A DNA stretch of 64,000 bases from contig NZ_LGED01000248.1 of the NCBI RefSeq assembly GCF_001280085.1, positions 17,027 through 81,026 of the forward strand. Direction: 5' to 3'. The notes under the pieces are model-generated. The model ran no database searches. It had not been told where the DNA came from and saw only the letters and a program-made list of their open reading frames with translations. Positions within the stretch are counted from its first letter, which is position 1. Every line of letters begins with the position of its first letter. Positions 45,392-54,509 of this stretch are shown here, one piece after another. Source of the DNA: Saccharothrix sp. NRRL B-16348. Its GTDB lineage: Bacteria > Actinomycetota > Actinomycetes > Mycobacteriales > Pseudonocardiaceae. Made by a program: the position numbers and the translations under genes.

Positions 45392-47118
45392 GTGCCTGAC
45401 TTCACCATCGGCGAGCACGACTTCCTGCTCGACGGCGAACCGTTCCGCGTGCTGTCCGGCGCGCTGCACTACTTCCGCGCGCACCCCGACCACTGGGCCG
45501 ACCGCATCGACAAAGCCCGCCGGATGGGCCTGAACACCATCGAGACCTACGTCGCCTGGAACGCCCACGCCCCCGAGCCGGGCACCTTCGACCTGTCCGG
45601 CGGCCTCGACCTGGGCCGGTTCCTGTGCCTGGTCGCCGACGCCGGCATGAAGGCCATCGTCCGACCCGGCCCGTACATCTGCGCGGAGTGGGACAACGGC
45701 GGCCTGCCCGCCTGGCTGTTCCGCGACCCGGACGTGGGCGTCCGCCGGGCCGAACCGCGCTACCTCGCCGCCGTCCGCGACTACCTCGACCACGTCTACG
45801 ACGTCGTCGCACCACTCCAGATCCACCACGGCGGACCGGTGATCCTCGTGCAGGTCGAGAACGAGTACGGCGCCTACGGCCACGACAAGACGTACCTCAA
45901 GAGCCTGGTGGAGCACACCCGCGACGCCGGGATCACCGTGCCGCTCACCACCGTCGACCAACCCACCGACGAGATGCTCGCCGCGGGCAGCCTGGACGGG
46001 CTGCACGCCACTGCCTCGTTCGGCTCCCGCGGCGCCGAACGGCTGGCGGTGCTGCGCCGCCACCAGCCCACCGGGCCGTTGATGTGCGCCGAGTTCTGGA
46101 ACGGGTGGTTCGACAACTGGGGTTCGCGCCACCACGTCACGTCCCCGGCCGACGCGGCGGCCGAACTCGACGCCGTGCTGGCGGCGGGCGCCTCGGTGAA
46201 CCTCTACATGTTCCACGGCGGCACCAACTTCGGCTTCACCAACGGCGCCAACGACAAGGGCGTCTACCAGCCCACCGTCACCTCCTACGACTACGACGCC
46301 CCGCTGGACGAAGCGGGCAACCCCACCGCCAAGTACCACGCCTTCCGCGAGGTCATCGCCCGCTACCACGACGTGCCCGACGAACCACCGCCCGCCGCGA
46401 GACCGACGCCGCGGTCCACCTGCTCGACGCTCCGGAACGGTGGGGCGACTGGCAGCGCCACACGTCGCCACCAGCCTTCGACGCCCTCACCCCCCTCCCG
46501 CGCTTCGCGCTGCTGCGCACGTGGATCAACCTGACCGGGCCGGCGGTCCTGTGCTTCGGCGAGGTCCGCGACCGCGCGTCGGTGTTCCTGAACGGTCAGC
46601 CGGTCGGCACCCTGCTGCGCGAGCACCACCAGCGGGCGATCGGGCTGCGCCGGGCCGTGGGCGAACTCGTGGTGCTGGTGGAGGACGAGGGACGGGTCAA
46701 CTACGGTCCGCGCATCGGTGAACCCAAGGGCGTCATCGGCGGCGTGACCCTCGACGGCGACCCCCTCGTCGGCTGGGACGTCCTGCCGCTCGACCTGAAC
46801 GCGCCTCCTTCGCCGTGGCACGACGGCGTCACGCCGCTCGACGGCGCGGTCGGCGGCCCGGTGCTCGTCCGCGCGGAGTTCACCCTCGACGAACCGGCCG
46901 ACCTCCACCTCGACACCGACGGCTGGGGTCGGGGCGTGGTGTGGGTCAACGGCTTGTGCCTCGGCCGCTACTCCTCGCGCGGTCCCCAGCGAACCCTGTA
47001 CGCGCCGGGGCCGATCACGCGCGCGGGCGTCAACGAGCTGGTGATCTTCGAAACCGACGTGCTGACCTCCGTGACGGCCCGGTTCGCGCCGGGCCCGCTG
47101 CTCGGGCCCACCGAGTAG
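45392..47118 (+). CDS. GH35 beta-galactosidase; frame broken once
   Basis: About 575 codons, no signal peptide, GTG start with GGAGG 5 bases upstream. GH35 motifs: SGALHYFRAHPDHW, RPGPYICAEWDNGGLPAWL, acid/base Glu158 in QVENEYGAYG, nucleophile Glu234 in MCAEFWNGWFDNWG, FHGGTNFGFTNGAN. The C-terminal jelly-roll (RASVFLNGQPVG, GRGVVWVNGLCLGRY) is in another frame: one base is missing near 46391-46402 (DEPPPAAR then RETDAAVHLL). Conserved on both sides, so likely a sequence error. Acts with GH36 on galactosides. Confidence 0.87.
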
Positions 47119-47179
47119 CGCCCTGGCCGGGACGTCCGGGCGGCCGACCGCGGCGAGTTTTCCCGGTCTGACCAACGCG

Positions 47180-47222
47180 TTTGTCACGCAGGTTGACAAA
47201 CCTCTGGCACGGCTCTTAGCGT
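47180..47222 (+). promoter_or_regulatory. ROK-type operator and overlapping promoter for GH9
   Basis: TTTGTCA-N7-TGACAAA at 47180-47200. TTGACA (47193-47198), 18-base spacer, TAGCGT (47217-47222). The 7-base arms are perfect. Sequence and spacing are shared with the GH36 promoter. Confidence 0.7.
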
Positions 47223-47293
47223 GGGTGAGCACGAGCGATCGGCTCGACCCCCGCACGCCGTGCAGCCGTCAAGGGAGATGCCTCGCATGCGTC

Positions 47294-47307
47294 TGGGAGC
47301 GCTCCCA
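47294..47307. promoter_or_regulatory. CebR/CelR-type operator before GH9
   Basis: Perfect TGGGAGCGCTCCCA, 53 bases before the GH9 start and about 70 bases after the -10 box. Confidence 0.88.
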
Positions 47308-47360
47308 GACGTTCGAGATCTCCCCATCAACCGTCAGTGCAGACGGAGGAGAACAGTTCG

Positions 47361-50208
47361 ATGACCTCAGGTCCCCTTTCCCGGTGGCGCCGCGTCGCCG
47401 CCGTCGCCCTCGCGGCGGCGATGGCGACGAGCGGAGCCCTCGCCGCGGGCACCGCCCACGCGGCGGAGTACAACAGGATCCTCAACGGCACGTTCGACGA
47501 CGGGAGCACCGATCCGTGGTGGTCCAACGACCAGGTGTCGCGCGCGGTGGTCAACGGTGAGATGTGCGCGACGGTCGTCGGCGGCACGTCGAACCCCTGG
47601 GACGCCCTGCTCGGCCAGAACGGCGTGCCGTTCGAATCCGGCCAGTCCTACACGATGACCTTCGACGCCCACACCACCGCGTCACGCCCGATCGCGGTCG
47701 TCATCGGCCAAGGCGTGCCGCCGTACCAGGAAATGCTCAAGCGCGAGTTCCAGCTCGGCACCACCAAGCAGCGGCACACCTTCACGTTCACCGCCACCAT
47801 GGACTTCCCCGACGCGGGCAGCGGGCAGCTGAACTTCCACCTCGGCGGCCAGTCGGCCGAGAGCCGGATCTGCTTCGACAACGTGTCGCTGACCGGTGGC
47901 CTGAAGGCGCCGGGCGAGGGCTACACGCCGCCGCCCAAGAAGGTCCAGGTCAACCAGGTCGCCTACGTCCCGGGCCTGTCCAAGCAGGCCACCCTGGTGT
48001 CGTCGGCGACCACGCCGCAGACGTGGGTGCTGAAGGACTCGGCCGGGACGACGGTGGCCACCGGCCAGTCGACGCCCAAGGGCCTGGACGCCGCTTCCGG
48101 CGACTCCACGCACCTGATCGACTTCTCGTCGTTCGACACCCCGGGCGCCGGCTACACGCTCAGCGTGGGCGCGGACACCAGCTTCCCGTTCGACATCGCG
48201 ACGGACCAGATCAAGAAGCTGCGGTACGACTCGCTGGCGTACTTCTACCACAACCGCAGCGGCATCCAGATCGAGGCGCAGCACGTCGGCAACGACTACG
48301 CGCGTCCCGCCGGCCACGTCGACGTCGCACCGAACAAGGGCGACAGCGCGGTGCCGTGCCGCGCATACCTCAACTGCGGCTACACGCTGGACGTGCGCGG
48401 CGGCTGGTACGACGCGGGCGACCACGGCAAGTACGTCGTCAACGGCGGCATCTCGGCGTGGCAGGTGCTCAACCAGGTTGAACATCCCGGAGAAGGCCAA
48501 CGGCGTCCCGGACATCCTGGACGAGGCGCGCTGGGAGGTCGAGTTCCTGCTCAAGATGCAGGCGCCCGACGGCATGGTCCACCACAAGATGCACAGCGAG
48601 TGGTGGACCAGCCTGCCCACGCGACCCGACCAAGACCCGAACCAGCGCTTCCTCTCGGCGACCAGCACCGCGGCGACGTTGAACACGGCCGCCGTGGCGG
48701 CGCAGGCGGCGCGCATCTGGAAGACGATCGACCCGGCGTTCTCGGCGAAGGCGCTCGCGGCGGCCACCAGGGCCTACGCGGCGGCGAAGGCCAATCCGGC
48801 CAAGTTCGACAACGGCAACGACAGCGGTGGCGGCGGGTACGGCGACGACGTGCTGACCGACGAGTTCTACTGGGCCGCGGCGGAGATGTTCACCACCACC
48901 GGCGAAGCGTCCTACCGCACCGACCTGACCTCCTCGCCGCACTTCAAGGGCAAGAGCCTGAACACGCGCGGCTACGACTGGGGCGCCACCGGCCCGCTGG
49001 GCGACATCACGCTCGCCCTCGTGCCCAACGGCCTGCCCGCCGCGGACATCACGGCGATCAAGTCCGCGTTCACCGCCATCGCCGACCAGCACCTGGCGCA
49101 GCTGGCCCGCGACGGCTACCCGGCCCCGTACAACGTGGGAGACAGCGGTTACGACTGGGGCTCCAACGGCCTGGTGGCCAACAACATCTCGGTGCTGGCG
49201 CTGGCGCACGACTTCACCGGCCAGGCCAAGTACCGCGACGGCGTCTACAACGCGCTGGGCTATTTGCTGGGCCGCAACCCCATGAGCACCTCGTACGTCG
49301 CGGGCTACGGCGACCGGGCGTTCCAGAACGGCCATCACCGGTTCTGGGCCAACCAGCTCGACCCCGCCCTGCCGGTCACGGCGCCGGGCACCCTCTCCGG
49401 CGGCCCGAAGAGCGGCAGCCTGGACTCGCACGCCCAGCGCCTCGTGCCGCCCGACTGCAAGCCCCAGAAGTGCTACGTCGACCACATCCAGGCCTACACG
49501 GTCAACGAGGTCACGATCAACTGGAACTCCGCGCTCGCCTGGGTCGCCGGCTGGGCCGCGGAGAAGGCGGGCGGCACGACGCCGGTCGACACCACGGCGC
49601 CGTCGACCCCCGGCGCACCGGCCGCGTCCGACATCACCGCCACCGGCGTGAAGCTCACCTGGAGCGCGGCCGCGGACGCGGAGAGCGGCGTCAAGAACTA
49701 CGACGTCGTCGCCCTCGACGGTGGCGCGCAGCGCGTCGTCACCACCGCGTCGGGCACCACCGCCACCCTGACCGGCCTGAAGCCCGACACCACCTACACG
49801 TTCGCCATCGTCGCCCGCAACGGCGCCGACCTGACGTCGGCGGCGTCGCAGACCACGGCCGTGCGGACCAAACCGGACACCACCCCGCCCGGCGGCTGCA
49901 AGATCACCTACCAGACGAACTCCTGGTCCAACGGCCTCACGGCGAGCGTCACGATCACCAACACCGGCACCACCGCGTGGAACTCGTGGACGCTGAAGTT
50001 CGCCTTCCCCGGCGACCAGAAGATCACCCACGGCTGGTCGGCCGACTGGACGCAGACCGGCGCGGACGTGACCGCCACGAACGCCTCGTGGAACGGCAAC
50101 CTCGCCCCGGGCGGTTCGACCTCGATCGGGTTCAACGCCTCGCACAACGGCCAGAACCCCGATCCCACCGCGTTCGCGGTGAACGGCCAGTCCTGCGCCA
50201 AGGGCTGA
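47361..50208 (+). CDS. GH9 endoglucanase with CBM4, Ig-like, FN3 and CBM2 domains; frame broken with a local deletion
   Basis: A secreted cellulase. Sec signal (cleaved near AHAAE), CBM4_9 (about 35-185), Ig-like CelD_N domain (about 200-295, VQVNQVAYVPGLSKQAT), GH9 catalytic domain with WYDAGDHGKYV (Asp351 and Asp354) and the C-terminal Glu in NEVTINWNSALAW, FN3, then CBM2 at the end (CKITYQTNSWSNGLTASVTITN). Near 48475 the frame shifts, and about 20 residues that GH9 proteins have between NGGISAWQVLNQ and LNIPEKANGVPDILDEARW are missing. This is either an assembly collapse or a real inactivating deletion. GGAGG precedes ATG. Controlled by ROK-type and CebR operators. Confidence 0.87.
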
Positions 50209-50226
50209 ACCGGTAGCAACGCCTCG

Positions 50227-50268
50227 AACCGGGGCCGTCGGCGCCCTCCCTCGCCGCCGGCCCCGGTT
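50227..50268 (+). terminator. Terminator after GH9
   Basis: A 16-bp stem with one mismatch (AACCGGGGCCG ... CGGCCCCGGTT) and an 8-base loop, 18 bases past the stop. Confidence 0.6.
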
Positions 50269-50378
50269 CCTCCCCGACCCCGCTCCCGGTCGTGCCCCGT
50301 GGAACCCACGGCATCCGGAGCTTCACCAACGGTGAGCGCATAGACCAGTCCTGACAAAGGCGTGAAGGGATCACCGAC

Positions 50379-52097
50379 GTGAAAGCTGTGTTCGTGGCCG
50401 CGCTACTGCTGGCGGCTCTCGCACCACCACTCCCGGCCGCGGCGGCCGACACGTGGCTCGAAGCCGAGACCGGTGTGCTGAACGGCACCGTGGTCGAGTC
50501 GAGCCGGGAGGGTTACTCCGGCACGGGGTACGTGGCCGGGTTCGACCAGTCGACGGACAACGTCACCATCACCATCCCGGCCAGCCCAGGCGGCTTGCAC
50601 GACCTGACCATCCGCTACGCCACCCCCTACGGCGCGAAGACGGCGTCGTTGTCGCTCAACGGCAGCGGTCTGGGTGACGTGTCGTTCCCCGCGATCCCGA
50701 CGTTCACCACGATCCCGGCGGGCAAGGTGTTGCTGCGGCCGGGCGACAACACGCTCACCGTCACCAACAACTGGGGCTGGTACCTGATCGACGCGATCAA
50801 GGTGACGCCCAGTTCATCGCGACCGCCGCACCAGGTGACCGGTGAGCTGACCGACCCGGCCGCGACCGCCGAGGCCAAGGGCCTGATGCGGTACCTGACG
50901 GACAACTACGGCAAGAACATCCTGTCGGGGCAACAGGATCAGGCCGGCATCGACTGGGTCGAGCAGAACATCGGCAAGGCGCCCGCGGTGGGTGGCTACG
51001 ACCTGATGGACTACTCGCCCAGCCGGGTGGAGCGCGGCACCGTCGGCCGGGACGTCGACCACGCCCTCGCCTACGACGCCCGTGGCGGCATCGTCACGAT
51101 GGCGTGGCACTGGAACGCGCCGTCCGGTCTGATCGACCAGCCGGGCAAGGAGTGGTGGCGCGGTTTCTACACCGACGCGACGACGTTCGACGTCGCCGCC
51201 GCGCTGGCCGACCCGAACTCGACCGACCACCAGCTGCTGATCCGGGACATGGACGCGATCGCCGTGCAGCTCAAGCGCCTCGCCGACGCCAAGGTCCCCG
51301 TCCTGTGGCGACCGCTGCACGAGGCCGAGGGCGGCTGGTTCTGGTGGGGCGCCAAGGGTGCGGGTCCGGCGAAGCAGTTGTGGCGGATCCTGCACGACCG
51401 GCTGGTGAACCACCACGGCCTGCACAACCTGATCTGGGTGTGGAACTCGATCTCGCCGGACTGGTACCCCGGTGACGACGTGGTCGACGTGGTGAGCGCG
51501 GACGTCTACCTGCCGCAGGGCGACCACAGCGCGCTCGTGGGCCAGTACGACCGGCTGGTGCAGTTGGGCGGCGACAAGAAGCTGGTCGCGCTGGGCGAGG
51601 TCGGCTCCATCCCCGACCCTGACCTGATCCGCGCCTACGAGGCCCGCTGGTCCTGGTTCGTCACCTGGTCGGGCGGCTTCATCCAGGACGGCGTGACCAA
51701 CCCGCGCGACTTCGTGCAGCGCGTCTACACCCACGCCAACGTCATCACCCTCGACGAGCTGCCCGACTTCAAGGACCCCGGCACCGAGCCTGAGCCCACC
51801 GGCGGCTGCGCCGCGACCATCCGCGTGACCAACCAGTGGCCCGGCGGCTACCAGGCCGAGGTCACCGTGAAGAACCAGCAGACCACGGCGGTCACCGGCT
51901 GGCAGGTCACCTGGGCCCTCACCGCCGGCCAGGGCATCCAGAACGCGTGGAACACCACCCTGACCACCTCCGGCTCGACCGTGACGGCGAAGAACGCGTC
52001 GTGGAACGGCACGATCAAACCGGGGGAGACCACCTCGTTCGGCTTCATCGGCAGCGGCACACCATCGGCGGCCGCACTGTCCTGCACCACCACCTGA
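50379..52097 (+). CDS. GH26 beta-mannanase with N-terminal CBM35-like and C-terminal CBM2 domains
   Basis: 572 residues, GTG start. Sec signal (1-23), CBM35/CBM6-like domain (about 24-145, EAETGVLNGTVVESSREGYSGTGYV), GH26 barrel with acid/base Glu315 in WRPLHEAEGGWFWWG and nucleophile Glu407 in ALGEVGS, then CBM2 (CAATIRVTNQWPGGYQAEVTV). It cuts the beta-1,4-mannan backbone outside the cell. GAAGGGA is upstream. It sits between strong terminators, so it is probably transcribed alone. A lone TGACAAA half-box lies at 50352-50358. Confidence 0.92.
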   Translation: MKAVFVAALLLAALAPPLPAAAADTWLEAETGVLNGTVVESSREGYSGTGYVAGFDQSTDNVTITIPASPGGLHDLTIRYATPYGAKTASLSLNGSGLGDVSFPAIPTFTTIPAGKVLLRPGDNTLTVTNNWGWYLIDAIKVTPSSSRPPHQVTGELTDPAATAEAKGLMRYLTDNYGKNILSGQQDQAGIDWVEQNIGKAPAVGGYDLMDYSPSRVERGTVGRDVDHALAYDARGGIVTMAWHWNAPSGLIDQPGKEWWRGFYTDATTFDVAAALADPNSTDHQLLIRDMDAIAVQLKRLADAKVPVLWRPLHEAEGGWFWWGAKGAGPAKQLWRILHDRLVNHHGLHNLIWVWNSISPDWYPGDDVVDVVSADVYLPQGDHSALVGQYDRLVQLGGDKKLVALGEVGSIPDPDLIRAYEARWSWFVTWSGGFIQDGVTNPRDFVQRVYTHANVITLDELPDFKDPGTEPEPTGGCAATIRVTNQWPGGYQAEVTVKNQQTTAVTGWQVTWALTAGQGIQNAWNTTLTTSGSTVTAKNASWNGTIKPGETTSFGFIGSGTPSAAALSCTTT

Positions 52098-52111
52098 CCG
52101 CCCTGGCGGGT

Positions 52112-52143
52112 AGCCGTGGTGGGGTGCCGTCCCCACCACGGCT
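52112..52143 (+). terminator. Terminator after GH26
   Basis: AGCCGTGGTGGGG and CCCCACCACGGCT form a perfect 13-bp stem with a 6-base loop, 14 bases past the stop. Confidence 0.7.
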
Positions 52144-52195
52144 CTGCCGCGCGCCGGAGCTGACGCGGCCCGCCGAGACAGACCACGAGGAAACC

Positions 52196-54493
52196 ATGAC
52201 ATCGCTGATCGGCGCCTACCCGGAAGGGTCCTGGCGGGACCGTCGGCTGCCGGTCCACGACCGCGTGGAAGCGCTGCTGGCGGTCATGACGCTGGAGGAG
52301 AAGGTCGACCAGCTCGGCTCGGCCTGGCGCGACCGGGCCGACGGTTCCGCGCCGGTGCACGAGGTGTTCACCGCTTCCGCGACCGACGGCGTCGACGGCG
52401 TGGTGCGGGGCGGGATCGGGCACCTCACCCGCGTGTTCGGCACCGCGCCGGTCACCGTGGTCCAGAGCATGGAGCGGTTGCGCGCGCTCCAGGAGCGGGT
52501 GGTGGCGGGCAGTCGGTTCCGCATCCCGGCGATCGTGCACGAGGAGTGCCTGACCGGGTTCGCGACCTACGGCGCGACCGTCTACCCGACGCCGTTGGCC
52601 TGGGCGGCGACCTTCGACGTGGACCTGGTGCGGGAGATGGCCGCCGCCATCGGGCGCGACCTGCGGTCGGTGGGCGTCCACCAAGGTCTGGCGCCGGTGC
52701 TGGACGTGGTGCGCGATTACCGCTCGGGTCGCGTGGAGGAGACGTTGGGCGAAGACCCGTACCTCGTCGGGCAGCTCGGCGCGGCCTACGTGCGCGGGCT
52801 GGAGGGGGCCGGGGTCATCGCCACCCTCAAGCACTTCGCCGGCTGCTCGGCCTCCCGCCACCGCGTTCCGGTCGGGATCGAGCCGTGCGAGTTGGCCGAC
52901 GTCGTCGTGCCACCGTTCGAGACCGCGTTGCGCGAGGGCGGCGCCCGGTCGGTGGTGAACTCCCACACCGACGTCCACGGCGCGTCCGTCGCCGCGAACG
53001 GCCGGCTGCTGCGCGACGTGCTGCGCGGGCAGTGGGGGTTCACCGGCACGGTGGTCGCCGATCACCGCGGCATCCCGTTCCTGGCCTTCATGCACCGGGT
53101 CATCGCCGACGAGGACCACGCCGGGGCGGTCGCGCTGCGGGCGGGCATCGACGTGGAACTGCCCGACGCCTGCTGCTACGGCGGGCTCCTGGTCGAGCAC
53201 GTGCGGGCCGGCACCGTGGACGAATCCCTCGTGGACGAGGCCGCACGCCGGGTGCTGCGGCAGAAGGTCGAGCTGGGGCTGCTCGACGGCGCGCCGCCCG
53301 TGCCGGCCGCCGTGGACGAGGTGGACCTCGACAGCGCCGACAACCGGTGGCTGGCCCGCACGGTCGCCGAGCGCTCGGTCGTGCTGCTGGCCAACGACCG
53401 CGCCGCGCTGCCGCTGAACCTGCCCCGCCTGAGCCGGATCGCCGTGCTGGGCCCCTGCGCGGACGACCCGCTCACGCTGCTGGGTTGCCACTCCTTTCCC
53501 CACCACCTGCCGCGCCGCCACCCCGGACGCGGCGCGGGTCTGCCCATCGCCACGATCAGGCAGCAGGTCCGGGCCGAGTTCCCGCAGTCGACGATCCACT
53601 ACGCGCGGGGTGTCGAGGTCTCCGGTGGCGACAGCTCCGGCATCGCCGACGCCGTCCGCATCGCCACGCTGGCCGACGTCGCCCTGCTGTTCGTCGGCGA
53701 CCGCGCCGGCCTGTTCGGCAGCGGCACGTCCGGCGAGGGCTGCGACGCCCCCGACCTGCGCCTGCCGGGGTCGCAGGGCCGCCTGGTCGACGCCGTGCTG
53801 GCCACCGGCACGCCGACCGTGCTGGTCGTGGTCTCCGGTCGGCCCTACGCCCTGGGCGACCACGTGGACCGCGCCGCCGCGGTGGTGCAGGCGTTCTTCC
53901 CCGGTGTCGAGGGCGCCTCCGCTGTCGTGGGCGTGCTGAGCGGCCGGCTCAACCCCTCCGGTCGGCTGCCCGTGCAGGTGCCCCGGCTGCCCTCGGCCTC
54001 CTCGACCTACCTCCGGCCAGACGCCCTCCCGGCGCCGCTGTACCCCTTCGGGCACGGCCTGTCCTACACGACCGTGCGGTACGAGACCCTGGCCACCGCC
54101 GACGACGAGACGCCCACGACAGGGTCGATCGACGTCGAGGTCGTCGTGCGCAACACCGGTCACCGGCCCGTGGACGAGGTCGTGCAGCTCTACGCGTCCG
54201 ACCCGGTGGCCACGGTGGCGCGACCGCCGGTCCGGCTCGTCGGGTTCGCCCGGGTCGCGCTCGAACCCGGCCGGACCCGGCTGGTGGCCTTCACCGTGCC
54301 CGCCGCCGCCTTCTCCTTCACCGGCGTCGACGGCCGCCGCGTCGTCGAACCCGGCCGGATCACCCTGTCCACCGGCCCGTCCGCGGGGGAGCTGTCGCTG
54401 AGCACCGAGATCTGGTTGACCGGCGAACCGGCCCATCCCGGCCACGATCGCCGGTTGACCACCCACTACGTCGTCAACGACCTCGATCACTGA
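52196..54493 (+). CDS. GH3 beta-glycosidase (beta-glucosidase/xylosidase type)
   Basis: 765 residues, no signal peptide. GH3 N-domain (MTLEEKVDQLGS, KHFAGCSASRHR, nucleophile Asp289 in GTVVADHRGIPFL), C-domain (VVLLANDRAALPLN, LPGSQGRLVDAVLATG, LPVQVPR, YPFGHGLSYTT) and a fibronectin-like end. It would hydrolyse beta-linked disaccharides after import. CGAGGAAACC precedes ATG. GH42 follows after 16 bases, so the two form an operon. Confidence 0.92.
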   Translation: MTSLIGAYPEGSWRDRRLPVHDRVEALLAVMTLEEKVDQLGSAWRDRADGSAPVHEVFTASATDGVDGVVRGGIGHLTRVFGTAPVTVVQSMERLRALQERVVAGSRFRIPAIVHEECLTGFATYGATVYPTPLAWAATFDVDLVREMAAAIGRDLRSVGVHQGLAPVLDVVRDYRSGRVEETLGEDPYLVGQLGAAYVRGLEGAGVIATLKHFAGCSASRHRVPVGIEPCELADVVVPPFETALREGGARSVVNSHTDVHGASVAANGRLLRDVLRGQWGFTGTVVADHRGIPFLAFMHRVIADEDHAGAVALRAGIDVELPDACCYGGLLVEHVRAGTVDESLVDEAARRVLRQKVELGLLDGAPPVPAAVDEVDLDSADNRWLARTVAERSVVLLANDRAALPLNLPRLSRIAVLGPCADDPLTLLGCHSFPHHLPRRHPGRGAGLPIATIRQQVRAEFPQSTIHYARGVEVSGGDSSGIADAVRIATLADVALLFVGDRAGLFGSGTSGEGCDAPDLRLPGSQGRLVDAVLATGTPTVLVVVSGRPYALGDHVDRAAAVVQAFFPGVEGASAVVGVLSGRLNPSGRLPVQVPRLPSASSTYLRPDALPAPLYPFGHGLSYTTVRYETLATADDETPTTGSIDVEVVVRNTGHRPVDEVVQLYASDPVATVARPPVRLVGFARVALEPGRTRLVAFTVPAAAFSFTGVDGRRVVEPGRITLSTGPSAGELSLSTEIWLTGEPAHPGHDRRLTTHYVVNDLDH

Positions 54494-54509
54494 GAGATGG
54501 AGCTGAGCC

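Noticed and set aside
50352..50358. TGACAAA upstream of GH26 as a ROK operator
   Set aside because: Only one arm; the other half does not match, so not counted as a site.
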